61,751 nt of DNA from a virus, in IMG/VR virus record IMGVR_UViG_3300009149_010511, positions 1 to 61,751 of that record. The stretch is one strand, 5' to 3'. The notes beneath the pieces are model-generated. The model saw nothing but the letters and a program-made list of their open reading frames with translations, did not search any database and was not told where the DNA came from. The translations under genes were made by a program, and so were the position numbers. Shown piece by piece: positions 26,659-33,955 of this stretch. Numbering within the stretch: the stretch's first letter is position 1; every line of letters begins with the position of its first letter.

Positions 26659-27060
26659 ATGGCATCGAAACAAGTAGTAGTTGAAGTTACTAAGTTTTTA
26701 CTAGCAAACCCGAAACCATCTGATTCTGAGATGCACGAATGGGCAAAAGGAAAAGGATTAGATATTCATGACGTAGAAGCTGTTTGTTACGAACTAGCAG
26801 CTAAGTTTATTGCTTTTATGAATTCAGGCAATGCTAAGAAAGTTGGTTTTACAAAAGGACAAGCTGATCCAGAACAACTTAAGATGGGAATTAAAGTTGA
26901 AATGGAGCACACTGACGATCCTGTGCTTGCTGAAAAAATCACTTTAGATCATTTGTCAGAAAACAGAGCCAGCAACAAGAAATACTATACTAAGCTTGAT
27001 GGGGTGGAAAAAGAACTTGAAGCTGAAGATAAGAAAATGGACGAAGAAGAAGGAAAATAA
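26659..27060 (+). CDS. DUF5661-like protein
   Basis: This protein has 133 residues. Residues about 70-115 (DPEQLKMGIKVEMEHTDDP then ITLDHLSEN...YYTKL) match the DUF5661 signature of L-x-x-G-x-x-V-E-x-E-H-T, A/I-x-x-DHL-E, YY-x-x-L. The N-terminal half (VTKFLLANPKPSDSEMHEWA) recurs in the short protein at 27472. AAGGAGATAAATAAA precedes the ATG. The domain is known in phages and has no assigned function. The TAA shares a base with the next ATG. Confidence 0.7.
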   Translation: MASKQVVVEVTKFLLANPKPSDSEMHEWAKGKGLDIHDVEAVCYELAAKFIAFMNSGNAKKVGFTKGQADPEQLKMGIKVEMEHTDDPVLAEKITLDHLSENRASNKKYYTKLDGVEKELEAEDKKMDEEEGK

Positions 27061-27461
27061 TGAATAACTATATGACCCCTTCAGAAGAGAAGCGCATTAA
27101 ACAAGAGTTTGTAACATACCTTAGAAAGGGCGACATTGACGCTAATATAAAAAGTGATCTCATTCGCATAAACAAAATCAAAGGTATTGCAACTCTTGTT
27201 TCCTGCGAGGGTCATAACAGTAAGTGTCCTTACATAGTGTTTGCTGTTAGCAAAGCACAAGAAAAGAAACTTAACGAATGGATCTCTTATTTCGTTAAAT
27301 TACATATAGACACAAAGAAACGATACAAAGTTAAAACTATTGAGATACCTTTGTACGACTTTGATGCAAAAAAGAAATCTGCAATCAAACCTGCTATTGC
27401 AGTGTACGGTGATGTTAAGTCACCAGAATTATTTAGAGAAGCTTTACACAAGCTTCGCTAA
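27060..27461 (+). CDS. SCEGH-motif protein, copy 1
   Basis: This protein has 133 residues. The core INKIKGIATLVSCEGHNSKC matches FNRIPGIATIWSCEGHTGNE in the protein at 31272, with the same helical front (EEKRIKQEFVTYLRKGDIDA). Conserved Cys, Glu and His could bind metal or catalyse. It overlaps the upstream gene by one base. No characterised family is known to me. Confidence 0.6.
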   Translation: MNNYMTPSEEKRIKQEFVTYLRKGDIDANIKSDLIRINKIKGIATLVSCEGHNSKCPYIVFAVSKAQEKKLNEWISYFVKLHIDTKKRYKVKTIEIPLYDFDAKKKSAIKPAIAVYGDVKSPELFREALHKLR

Positions 27462-27471
27462 GGAGGTCGGA

Positions 27472-27681
27472 ATGACTAAAGGTATATTGACAGAGGTTGT
27501 CAAATTCCTGAGGGAAAATCCTTCGCCTAGTGAAGGCCAAGTACAATCTTTCGCTATTGATAATGATTTAAATTACACGACAGTTGAGGAAAGTATATTT
27601 CGCTTAGCTGGCATGTACATTAAAAGCTTAGATGGAAAATCAGAAGCTGGTCCAGATAATGTGGAGCAGCAGGAGGAATAA
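27472..27681 (+). CDS. short paralog of the DUF5661 protein N-terminal domain
   Basis: This protein has 69 residues. I chose ATG 27472, which follows AAGGAGGTCGGA; the frame is open further upstream inside the preceding gene. VVKFLRENPSPSEGQVQSFA is homologous to the first half of the protein at 26659, but the DUF5661 core is missing. The acidic tail ends NVEQQEE. Confidence 0.6.
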   Translation: MTKGILTEVVKFLRENPSPSEGQVQSFAIDNDLNYTTVEESIFRLAGMYIKSLDGKSEAGPDNVEQQEE

Positions 27682-27682
27682 A

Positions 27683-27934
27683 ATGACTTATAGTAGTTTG
27701 GAAAAACTTCCAATCAGTGCGCCATGTTTAAGGATATGGACATTCGTTGATGATGCAGATAGCAAAACTTGTAAGGCTATTTGGAATCACAGCTCAATTT
27801 TAATTATCAGCAAACTGGAAAGTATAACAGAAGGAGAAGATTGGAAAGAATTAGAACAGCGCAGTTTCCTTTATGCCAACTTTCATAGTATTCTGTCTGA
27901 TCAAATGCTTGAAGACATATTAGCAGCTATTTAA
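27683..27934 (+). CDS. unknown 83-residue protein
   Basis: I chose ATG 27683, after AGGAGGAATAAA; upstream codons in this frame overlap the previous gene. The protein (SAPCLRIWTFVDDADSKTCK, FHSILSDQMLEDILAAI) has no recognised motif. Confidence 0.5.
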   Translation: MTYSSLEKLPISAPCLRIWTFVDDADSKTCKAIWNHSSILIISKLESITEGEDWKELEQRSFLYANFHSILSDQMLEDILAAI

Positions 27935-27949
27935 TAGGAGTGTGAGACA

Positions 27950-28069
27950 ATGAGATTCTTTCAAGATCTAGAGTTCTGGATGTTGATTGGTTTAGTCTTT
28001 ACTCCGGTTGCTACAATTGGTTTAAACAAAGATTTCTTAATATTTTACTGGAGGACAAATGATTCGTAA
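27950..28069 (+). CDS. 39-residue membrane peptide
   Basis: ATG 27950 follows AGGAGTGTGAGACA. The peptide MRFFQDLEFWMLIGLVFTPV continues ATIGLNKDFLIFYWRTNDS and has one hydrophobic segment. Its end overlaps the next start by 11 bases. Confidence 0.5.
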   Translation: MRFFQDLEFWMLIGLVFTPVATIGLNKDFLIFYWRTNDS

Positions 28070-28145
28070 TGCATTTTGGATTGTTGTAGGTTTTATGTTG
28101 TACGCACTGTACGTGCTTGTTCCTATCAATGGAGGGAAGCAATGA
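28059..28145 (+). CDS. 28-residue membrane peptide
   Basis: ATG 28059 follows TGGAGGACAA. The peptide MIRNAFWIVVGFMLYALYVL has one TM helix. The TGA overlaps the ATG at 28142 (ATGA), and GGAGGGAAGCA within its end provides the ribosome binding site for the next gene. Confidence 0.5.
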   Translation: MIRNAFWIVVGFMLYALYVLVPINGGKQ

Positions 28146-28498
28146 AACGTTATTTAGTTATTTTCTTAATGCTACTTGCCTTTATTTGCGTACAAGCAAA
28201 AGAGTTACAGTTTGATGATCAAGGTAACTTAATTGATCATGATTTAGATAAACTGTATCACATTACGAGTAAGTATAGCTTAGTTATTACTTGCGATGTT
28301 GTTACACCTGGTTATGAAGTTGTATTCAGAGAGGATTGGGGCTGGGAGTTGGCTTTTGGTTTTGGTTATAAACTGCTTTACAGTAACTTTCAGAAACAAT
28401 TCTTTTATAAAGCAGTAGGTATCGGGTTTGTTCTCGGTTATTCGTTAGATAGTCATAGACCAACTTATGGGATAGGATTTACACTCAGGAGGTTTTGA
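28142..28498 (+). CDS. secreted protein with outer-membrane-like C terminus
   Basis: This protein has 118 residues. I chose ATG 28142, after GGAGGGAAGCA and overlapping the upstream TGA. MKRYLVIFLMLLAFICVQAK is a typical signal peptide. The mature part has alternating hydrophobic and aromatic strands (ELAFGFGYKLLYSNF, AVGIGFVLGYSLD) and ends in GFTLRRF, with a terminal Phe as in outer-membrane beta-barrel proteins. I infer a small protein directed to the outer membrane, perhaps for superinfection exclusion or lysis. That function is speculative. Confidence 0.55.
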   Translation: MKRYLVIFLMLLAFICVQAKELQFDDQGNLIDHDLDKLYHITSKYSLVITCDVVTPGYEVVFREDWGWELAFGFGYKLLYSNFQKQFFYKAVGIGFVLGYSLDSHRPTYGIGFTLRRF

Positions 28499-28499
28499 G

Positions 28500-28880
28500 A
28501 TGATATTAAAACCATACGTAGGAGAAGATCAAAAAGCTTTCTTAAAGAGAGCTCTTACAATGCTTGTTACGAAACAAAATTACAAACCAGAAGAAGCTAA
28601 AATCATTGTTTCTTATCTATGGAAGCATAAAGAATCTCCTGAGGTAATAGCTGCGCAGAATGCTTTAGCAAAACCTACAATGGAATCAACAAGTACTACC
28701 TTTGTTAATAATATTCCTGTGCAACCACCTACCGGAGGTTTCCCTACGACACAAAATCTAGCTGGTCCTAATAATCAAATGCCGCAAGCTCCTACACAGA
28801 TGACTCCTATGATGACAATCTTTGAAAAGAAGCGACAAGAAGAACATGCTAAATGGTTAGCATCGAGAAATAAGAAATAA
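28500..28880 (+). CDS. small protein with GE...FL-x-R motif and Pro/Gln-rich tail
   Basis: This protein has 126 residues. The front (PYVGEDQKAFLKRALTMLV, KPEEAKIIVSYLWKHK) loosely matches the short helical motif in the protein at 5696 and other phage head proteins. The middle is Pro/Thr/Gln-rich (PTGGFPTTQNLAGPNNQMPQ) and the end is basic. The start is one base after the previous stop. Low-complexity linkers of this kind are common in virion proteins. Confidence 0.5.
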   Translation: MILKPYVGEDQKAFLKRALTMLVTKQNYKPEEAKIIVSYLWKHKESPEVIAAQNALAKPTMESTSTTFVNNIPVQPPTGGFPTTQNLAGPNNQMPQAPTQMTPMMTIFEKKRQEEHAKWLASRNKK

Positions 28881-29111
28881 ATGTAGTATTTATTAGTATG
28901 ACGTTAGACAAAAAAGATTTTATTGTTTTTTCGCACACTTTGACATACAGACGTATGTGTTTAGTAGGCTCCCTGTGACAAATACACAGTCATCACTAAT
29001 AAGTAGAAATTACAGAAATGTATTGTGCTACAATCACTTTAACGATACAGAGAAGTTTTTGTTAACAAGAATGTACACATCAGTAATTGGCCATTATTGG
29101 AGAAAGAGATA
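28881..29111 (+). promoter_or_regulatory. longest noncoding gap of the + arm, with promoter-like and dyad elements
   Basis: These 231 bases carry no convincing reading frame. Visible elements are TTGACA at 28940-28945 and an inverted repeat ACATAC-AGAC-GTATGT (28943-28958) overlapping it. There is also a short stem CTGTG/CACAG (28973-28989) and an extended -10-like TGCTACAAT (29026-29034). No clear TATAAT lies 17 bases after TTGACA. A promoter or operator for the small-gene cluster downstream is plausible but not proven. Confidence 0.35.
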
Positions 29112-29321
29112 ATGAGGATTAAACCTAAACGCAAACCAATGGATGTTTCTGAATTCTACAATGTAGGAGAGTTGGTTAGAGGTACTAAGAAAGATAGTCC
29201 TTATGCAAGATTTAGGAAAGAGAATCAAACTATGTATTTTAAATGTTGTGTTTATGTTTTATACATATGTCAGACTAGGCGAAGACGCTTTGGTCTTTCT
29301 AAAGCAGGAGTGGTTACGTAG
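29112..29321 (+). CDS. small basic protein, tail-box family (divergent)
   Basis: This protein has 69 residues. I chose ATG 29112, nine bases after GGAG; a TTG at 29097 is upstream in frame. It is basic (MRIKPKRKPMDVSEFYNVGE). LYICQTRRRRF near the end resembles the [FY]-I-F-x-x-[KR]-[KR] box of its neighbours with Cys in place of Phe. Confidence 0.5.
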   Translation: MRIKPKRKPMDVSEFYNVGELVRGTKKDSPYARFRKENQTMYFKCCVYVLYICQTRRRRFGLSKAGVVT

Positions 29322-29548
29322 TGGGAATCGTTTACGGACAACGAGATGAAGTTTTTCATGAGATGATTCAAGCATTCTGTGATAAAGAGGATGCTCTTGA
29401 CAAATATATGTTTCCAGTTAAGTTTCAGAACATTTTACAAAAATTTAGGATAAAGCGTCCTCACGGTGCAAAGATACACGAACTACTTGGATTCTCTGAT
29501 ATGGTATCTACTTTTATTTTTAAGAGAAAGGGTCTATTGCATCAATAG
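29321..29548 (+). CDS. small tail-box protein
   Basis: This protein has 75 residues and starts with GTG, sharing one base with the upstream TAG. It is helical (DEVFHEMIQAFCDKEDALDK) and ends STFIFKRKGLLHQ, carrying the F-I-F-x-x-K box eleven residues from the C terminus. No known fold. Confidence 0.5.
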   Translation: MGIVYGQRDEVFHEMIQAFCDKEDALDKYMFPVKFQNILQKFRIKRPHGAKIHELLGFSDMVSTFIFKRKGLLHQ

Positions 29549-29573
29549 AGTTATAATAAGTGTTAATTAATAT

Positions 29574-29783
29574 ATGAGACATATTTCACAAGCAATATTA
29601 GTCGCTTATACTTTAACTCGTCCTTCTGCAATAGTAGGAAGGAATAAGTATTACTCGATAGTAGCACGTAGGCTAGATTTACTGGAAGTACATGCTTTTT
29701 GTAGTAGTAGTGACATACTAATTCCGTTATGTATAACAGAGTCTATCATCAACGTTGAGAAGTGGAAACTAGATGTTAAGTAA
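29574..29783 (+). CDS. small hypothetical protein
   Basis: This 69-residue protein (MRHISQAILVAYTLTRPSAI) has no clear ribosome binding site, so it is less secure than its neighbours. Its end (ESIINVEKWKL) may be a degenerate form of the tail box. It overlaps the next start by 11 bases. Confidence 0.35.
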   Translation: MRHISQAILVAYTLTRPSAIVGRNKYYSIVARRLDLLEVHAFCSSSDILIPLCITESIINVEKWKLDVK

Positions 29784-30072
29784 CTGTACAACTAAACTTA
29801 AACAACTATTTTCAACACTGGAGAAAGAATCGTATGTGCAAACGCTGCAGCAAGTTTCTTCTATGGAGAAGCTTTATGGTGTTTTAGGTCTTACTGCTAG
29901 CGCTTTAATTAGATTTAATTTATCTATCGATAAATATGTCTTTTGCAAACCATTAAAATTTTATATTGAACCAGACACACTTGTTAGTGGCTCTGTTACA
30001 ACTGCATACTTACATACCTGCTTAGAATCTGAAAATACTATGATTAGGAAATACGTTTATGCCACACACTAA
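29773..30072 (+). CDS. small hypothetical protein, tail-box-like
   Basis: This protein has 99 residues. A helical front (LKQLFSTLEKESYVQTLQQV) leads to DKYVFCKPLKF, similar to the Y-V-F-x-K box but internal here. It overlaps both neighbours, consistent with coupled translation. Confidence 0.45.
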   Translation: MLSNCTTKLKQLFSTLEKESYVQTLQQVSSMEKLYGVLGLTASALIRFNLSIDKYVFCKPLKFYIEPDTLVSGSVTTAYLHTCLESENTMIRKYVYATH

Positions 30073-30319
30073 CGTTGAAACACGTTATCAACTTCCGTCC
30101 AAAGTAGCAGTAATTGACTCTTTATTAAGAAGAGGTGTTTTCACAGTTAAGCTATTTTCTATGCGTGCTTGTGCTGAGTATGCAGCTACTGTTAATTTAT
30201 ATTGTAAAGCTCACTATTATTGTTATAATAAACATGATTGCAGTTCTTGTTTTTATCATAGCCGCAGAAACGGGCCTTCTTGCATACATTGTTATTCAGG
30301 AGCGTTAGGATGGAAGTAA
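30059..30319 (+). CDS. small Cys-rich protein, tail-box-like
   Basis: This protein has 86 residues with several cysteines in its second half (YYCYNKHDCSSCFYHSRRNG). This could bind zinc, and C-F-Y-H-S-R-R resembles the box. Its last ten bases overlap the next gene. Confidence 0.45.
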   Translation: MPHTNVETRYQLPSKVAVIDSLLRRGVFTVKLFSMRACAEYAATVNLYCKAHYYCYNKHDCSSCFYHSRRNGPSCIHCYSGALGWK

Positions 30320-30606
30320 TATATGCTTTTCCTAGCCATGATGAATTCACAATAGACTTACTTACGAATGAAACATTTTTCCATACAAAGGCAAGGTTGA
30401 AATTTGGTACACGTATGAGAAGAGATTTTAAGTATCGTGCAGATTGGTTTAGTCAACAAACATACGGGATGGCTGATACAGGGTTAGGTACTTATTGGAA
30501 TTTTCCAATGTTACTTACGTTACAATCAAGAGGAACGTTGACTACTCTCCCTTTTCCTATAGTAGTAGCACAATTACTATTTGTAAGAAAGGTTAAAAGA
30601 TGCTAG
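30310..30606 (+). CDS. small tail-box protein
   Basis: This protein has 98 residues. I chose ATG 30310, after CAGGAGCGTTAGG; the frame is open to 30280. It has FPSHDEFTIDLLTNETFF near the start and ends AQLLFVRKVKRC, containing the L-L-F-x-x-K box. It overlaps the following gene by seven bases. Confidence 0.5.
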   Translation: MEVIYAFPSHDEFTIDLLTNETFFHTKARLKFGTRMRRDFKYRADWFSQQTYGMADTGLGTYWNFPMLLTLQSRGTLTTLPFPIVVAQLLFVRKVKRC

Positions 30607-30788
30607 CAGTAAGAGCAAGGAAGTCTTTAGCGGCAGAACATTTACATCCTTATATTTTTAAAATATGTAGAGTTACTATTTATGAGGATGAGCGCTGCCT
30701 TCGTCGACTATTTAATCGCTATGACAGCCAGTTAGTTGCTGAGTTACAGTGGTTTAATATAATACTGCGAGGCAGGTATATTCGATGA
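30600..30788 (+). CDS. small basic protein
   Basis: This 62-residue Arg-rich protein (LAVRARKSLAAEHLHPYIFK) ends FNIILRGRYIR, a possible degenerate box. AAAGG lies eight bases before the ATG. Its TGA overlaps the next ATG. Confidence 0.45.
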   Translation: MLAVRARKSLAAEHLHPYIFKICRVTIYEDERCLRRLFNRYDSQLVAELQWFNIILRGRYIR

Positions 30789-31021
30789 GCAGGAAAAAGA
30801 TTAGAGAATGTGAAGGTTTTACATGGTTACTGTGTGGGCGAAGTAAAAGTAGTATGATATCCTTTTTATATGGGGAGGAAGCAGCGTTACGTAGCGCTGC
30901 TTTTGGCTTATATATGAATGCAAGGCATGATCCCTTTACGCAAGGGTTACCAGAAATACCTACATACATTTTTTGTCGAAGAGGCTGCATGGCTTATAAA
31001 TATGCTGGAGCGAGAAGATGA
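30785..31021 (+). CDS. small tail-box protein
   Basis: This protein has 78 residues. It begins SRKKIRECEGFTWLLCG and carries PTYIFCRRGC near the end, a clear Y-I-F-x-R-R box. It overlaps both neighbours by four bases (ATGA). An open frame on the opposite strand mirrors it and is a shadow. Confidence 0.55.
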   Translation: MSRKKIRECEGFTWLLCGRSKSSMISFLYGEEAALRSAAFGLYMNARHDPFTQGLPEIPTYIFCRRGCMAYKYAGARR

Positions 31022-31260
31022 CGTCTACGGATGGTCACTTAGAGTGGTTAGTTTTTATACCTTGCTTTAAAGGCAACTTTTATCTTAGAAAAGAAAGTTT
31101 TGGCTTTTCAAGTAATTCCAGTCAGTATATGATTAAACCTGAGATAGATTCGCCACCTTTTGTTATAAATATAAATTATCTTCCACAACAGGGTGTGCTT
31201 TTTGAATTATTTATGACTTCAAGAATTTTCGCAAAGAAGTTAGTTACTAATATAGATTAG
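31018..31260 (+). CDS. small tail-box protein
   Basis: This protein has 80 residues. It has strand-like segments (LEWLVFIPCFKGNFYLRKES, PPFVININYLP) and ends MTSRIFAKKLVTNID with an R-I-F-x-K-K box. GGAG lies before the ATG, which overlaps the upstream TGA. Confidence 0.55.
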   Translation: MTSTDGHLEWLVFIPCFKGNFYLRKESFGFSSNSSQYMIKPEIDSPPFVININYLPQQGVLFELFMTSRIFAKKLVTNID

Positions 31261-31271
31261 GAGATAGTAAA

Positions 31272-31766
31272 ATGATTCAACGATGGTTACCGAAAGAAGA
31301 AGAACTGAAAATCAAAAGTAACTTCCTTAAACTTGTAAAAGAGAATAAAATTGATTTTGGTATAGTTAAGTTAATGCAGTCTTTTAATCGTATCCCAGGC
31401 ATAGCCACTATCTGGTCTTGTGAAGGTCATACAGGGAACGAACTTTCAGGCTATACGCCTTACGTTAGTTTTGTATATAGTTTACATAGGAAGCCTAATG
31501 TAGAAAAATTCTGCAGATTAGTAAGAGATGAACTTAGATTCAAGAAGCCTGTTATTCAATTATCTATAAAGCCTAAAGAAGAAATGAGTTACTTTTCTGG
31601 ATATGATAAAGTATTAAAAGGCGAATGCGATAAAGAAGGTAACGTTGACAACTACAAAGAATGTGTTGCTTGTCATGTTCATTGTTACTCGAAAAACAAC
31701 ACCAGATTGTTTTGGTCTGTTGTTAAAAAGCACTTACCAATACTGAATAAGGAAATTGAACTTTAA
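31272..31766 (+). CDS. SCEGH-motif protein, copy 2
   Basis: This protein has 164 residues. FNRIPGIATIWSCEGHTGNE matches the copy at 27060, and the front (EEELKIKSNFLKLVKENKID) aligns with it too. The C-terminal half has extra cysteines and histidines (NYKECVACHVHCY). AGGAGATAGTAAA precedes the ATG. A metal-dependent role is possible from C, E and H conservation; no characterised homolog is recognised. Confidence 0.6.
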   Translation: MIQRWLPKEEELKIKSNFLKLVKENKIDFGIVKLMQSFNRIPGIATIWSCEGHTGNELSGYTPYVSFVYSLHRKPNVEKFCRLVRDELRFKKPVIQLSIKPKEEMSYFSGYDKVLKGECDKEGNVDNYKECVACHVHCYSKNNTRLFWSVVKKHLPILNKEIEL

Positions 31767-31769
31767 ACT

Positions 31770-32057
31770 ATGAAATTGAATGGGAGCACTAACTATTTTT
31801 TTGGGAAAAAGAATCAGCCTAACACATACTTAGAAAGTAAAGAGTCAGGACAGATATCCTATGTTAGTAATCGGTGCTTTTTTCCAAATAGAGCATGCAC
31901 TGATTTTTGTTCGTCGGTTGCAGTAGATTGTCCAAGCCAACACTATTACTTCACTAGATATTTTCTTCCTCAGCTAATATTTGTAACTAAAAGGTTTTTT
32001 GATAAATATTATCCTCTTGATGACACTGTCGGAGGGAGTAAGGGTGGACATAGATGA
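31770..32057 (+). CDS. small tail-box protein
   Basis: This protein has 95 residues. It is aromatic and Cys-rich (SNRCFFPNRACTDFCSS) and has PQLIFVTKRFFDKYY near the end, an L-I-F-x-x-K-R box. There is no strong ribosome binding site. It overlaps the next gene by four bases. Confidence 0.5.
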   Translation: MKLNGSTNYFFGKKNQPNTYLESKESGQISYVSNRCFFPNRACTDFCSSVAVDCPSQHYYFTRYFLPQLIFVTKRFFDKYYPLDDTVGGSKGGHR

Positions 32058-32320
32058 CTCGTGGCCAAGTAGTTCGTAAAAGCATAATCTCTGACTATTT
32101 GCTTGGTACTGGTAAAAAACTTAACCTTTTTTTAAGGAGGAGTTGGCAGCCGTCAATTGTTCTATGGCATTATCAGCTCGATTATTGGCCTCCTAATGGA
32201 GATAAAGCTTCTGTATACCCATTAGGAGAACCTGTTGCTAATATAGCTCGCACGTCGGCAATTCGGTATTATGTATTTGCTAACAAGAAGATGGTTGACC
32301 CCTCTTTGGAGATTAGATGA
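32054..32320 (+). CDS. small tail-box protein
   Basis: This protein has 88 residues. It ends IRYYVFANKKMVDPSLEIR. The heptapeptide YVFANKK is identical to one in the protein at 41135-41491 on the other strand and in another cluster, which is the best evidence that the box is shared. GGAGGGAGTAAGG lies upstream; the start overlaps the previous TGA. Confidence 0.6.
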   Translation: MTRGQVVRKSIISDYLLGTGKKLNLFLRRSWQPSIVLWHYQLDYWPPNGDKASVYPLGEPVANIARTSAIRYYVFANKKMVDPSLEIR

Positions 32321-32547
32321 ATAGAATACCTTCATACATTCGACAGTATATATTTACCGAGGATCATACCTATAATCGTTTTTTTAGTTATCACGATTAT
32401 AATTTGGGTGACCAACATTTATACATAGAAGGATATTATGCATTTGACTATTTCCGTACGAGAGTAACTTATCCTAAAAGGACTGATAATGTAGTTGATT
32501 CCTATGCAATGTACGAATACATTTTCAATGCTAAGAGGTTAGTGTGA
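32317..32547 (+). CDS. small tail-box protein
   Basis: This protein has 76 residues, with many Tyr and Phe (EDHTYNRFFSYHDYN). It ends MYEYIFNAKRLV with a Y-I-F-x-x-K-R box two residues from the C terminus. TTTGGAGATTAG precedes the ATG, and it overlaps both neighbours. Confidence 0.55.
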   Translation: MNRIPSYIRQYIFTEDHTYNRFFSYHDYNLGDQHLYIEGYYAFDYFRTRVTYPKRTDNVVDSYAMYEYIFNAKRLV

Positions 32548-32780
32548 TATGCGAGGGAGATTTTTTTGATAGTAGGGATAAAGGAAATGCTTTCTTAGGT
32601 TCCGGTAAATACATATTTCAAGAACCAATGAACCTATCCTGTATAAAATATTATCTTGGGCCAAAGGATACCTTATGTAATATCTGTGCTTATGGTCCGG
32701 TTGGTTTACCTGAAGTGTTTAGAATTGCATGTCTCACATTCGTATTCACAGCTAGACGCTCAGTAAAGTACACTTACTAA
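32544..32780 (+). CDS. small tail-box protein
   Basis: This protein has 78 residues and starts with GTG overlapping the upstream TGA (GTGA). It contains CEGDFFDSRDKGNAFLG and ends LTFVFTARRSVKYTY with an F-V-F-x-x-R-R box. It is the last member of the + strand chain of small genes. Confidence 0.5.
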   Translation: MICEGDFFDSRDKGNAFLGSGKYIFQEPMNLSCIKYYLGPKDTLCNICAYGPVGLPEVFRIACLTFVFTARRSVKYTY

Positions 32781-32826
32781 TTATTAAAGTATTTAATCAT
32801 CTCATAAGAAAAGGAGTGTGATAATT

Positions 32827-33228
32827 TTGGCATACTTTCTTAATGACCTAGAAGAAAGAGATATTAAGACTAAGTTTAAAGAGAAGGTTAGGAAAGAGGA
32901 GGTAGACTCACATCTTATCGAAATACTTAAAAGCTTTAATCGTATACAAGGTATAGCAGCATCAAAGTTTTACGATGGTAAGAATGGTGCGTATATCTTA
33001 ATCAGATCATCTTACGATAAGTCAAATAAACTTTCAAACTTTTTAGAAGCAGTAGCAAGTAGTTTTAGAACTAAAGACTTACCCTGTGTGTTCAGACACA
33101 GAGCTGGAGAACTATTAATCCAATGTAAGTCACGAGACTACAATGACATGTTCTGGTTTATAGTGATGTCACATGTAAGTAAACTTGCAGAAAAACCTAG
33201 TAAAAAAACAAGAAGGCCTAAGTCATGA
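32827..33228 (+). CDS. SCEGH-family protein, copy 3 (motif lost)
   Basis: This protein has 133 residues. I chose TTG 32827, ten bases after GGAG; a GTG at 32818 is too close to that site. LKSFNRIQGIAASKFYDGKN aligns with FNRIPGIATIWSCEGH of the other copies, but the S-C-E-G-H residues are replaced. The front helix (ERDIKTKFKEKVRKEEVDSH) and the W-F near the end also align. It may be a catalytically dead paralog. The tail is basic. It overlaps the next gene by four bases. Confidence 0.55.
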   Translation: MAYFLNDLEERDIKTKFKEKVRKEEVDSHLIEILKSFNRIQGIAASKFYDGKNGAYILIRSSYDKSNKLSNFLEAVASSFRTKDLPCVFRHRAGELLIQCKSRDYNDMFWFIVMSHVSKLAEKPSKKTRRPKS

Positions 33229-33935
33229 AGTTATTTCATTTTATTTCTGAAGCAGATTCAGAGACCGATCAATACTTAAAGAAGTATGGATTGTGTTCTC
33301 CTAGGAAGCTTTACCACGCGAATCTTACACTGTTTATGAAGTATCCTTTTGCTATTTATGGAGAAAGAGCTGCTAAATGGTTAAAGATACCTAAAGCGCA
33401 ACTACTTCCACAACAAGTACTTGACTATTTGGATAGAAGTCCTAAGAGAGCCCCTTATCTTAATTCAAGTTCTCTTTTCTTTTCACTATTACCATTAAGT
33501 GACTACCACGAAGATTTTAAAAATAACTTAAGGGAGGTATTAGAACTGGAAGTTGATTCAGCTATATTTCATGTTAAGCATGAACCTATTTTATTAAATA
33601 GAAAAGACATTCATCCTACTAGTTGGTCAATTGTTGGTAATGAGCGATACTTAGATACAGTTAGAGAAAAAGCAGCTAATAAACCAATAGGATCTTTATT
33701 ATTCAGAGACGTTCCTCATGTAGCTGTTAACTGTTATCATATCCTTTACAAACAATTGACAATCCTAAATGAAAAATTAGCTGATAAAACAGATCTCTCA
33801 AGAAACACAACAATCGAAGAGGATAATGACCATTTGGTAGAAAAGCCTAAAAATCCTCAACAAGCAAAGACGTTAATAGCTTCCGGATCTACCTCAGCAG
33901 AGGCATTAGAAAAGCTATACAATAAATTTAAGTAA
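33225..33935 (+). CDS. unknown 236-residue protein
   Basis: The protein starts MKLFHFISEADSETDQYLKK, then YGLCSPRKLYH and a strand region VLELEVDSAIFHVKHEPILL. The order of an early His, then G-L-x-x-P, loosely recalls ADP-ribosyltransferase or KptA-like folds, but I do not assign it. The C-terminal 50 residues are charged and end in EALEKLYNKFK. It overlaps the preceding gene by four bases and is followed 20 bases later by an acidic protein. Confidence 0.45.
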   Translation: MKLFHFISEADSETDQYLKKYGLCSPRKLYHANLTLFMKYPFAIYGERAAKWLKIPKAQLLPQQVLDYLDRSPKRAPYLNSSSLFFSLLPLSDYHEDFKNNLREVLELEVDSAIFHVKHEPILLNRKDIHPTSWSIVGNERYLDTVREKAANKPIGSLLFRDVPHVAVNCYHILYKQLTILNEKLADKTDLSRNTTIEEDNDHLVEKPKNPQQAKTLIASGSTSAEALEKLYNKFK

Positions 33936-33955
33936 ACCTTTAAGGAGGATACACA

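Noticed and set aside
28940-28968. Complete sigma-70 promoter at TTGACA
   Set aside because: TTGACA is present, but no -10 element resembling TATAAT lies 16-18 bases downstream, so I list only a regulatory region with low confidence.
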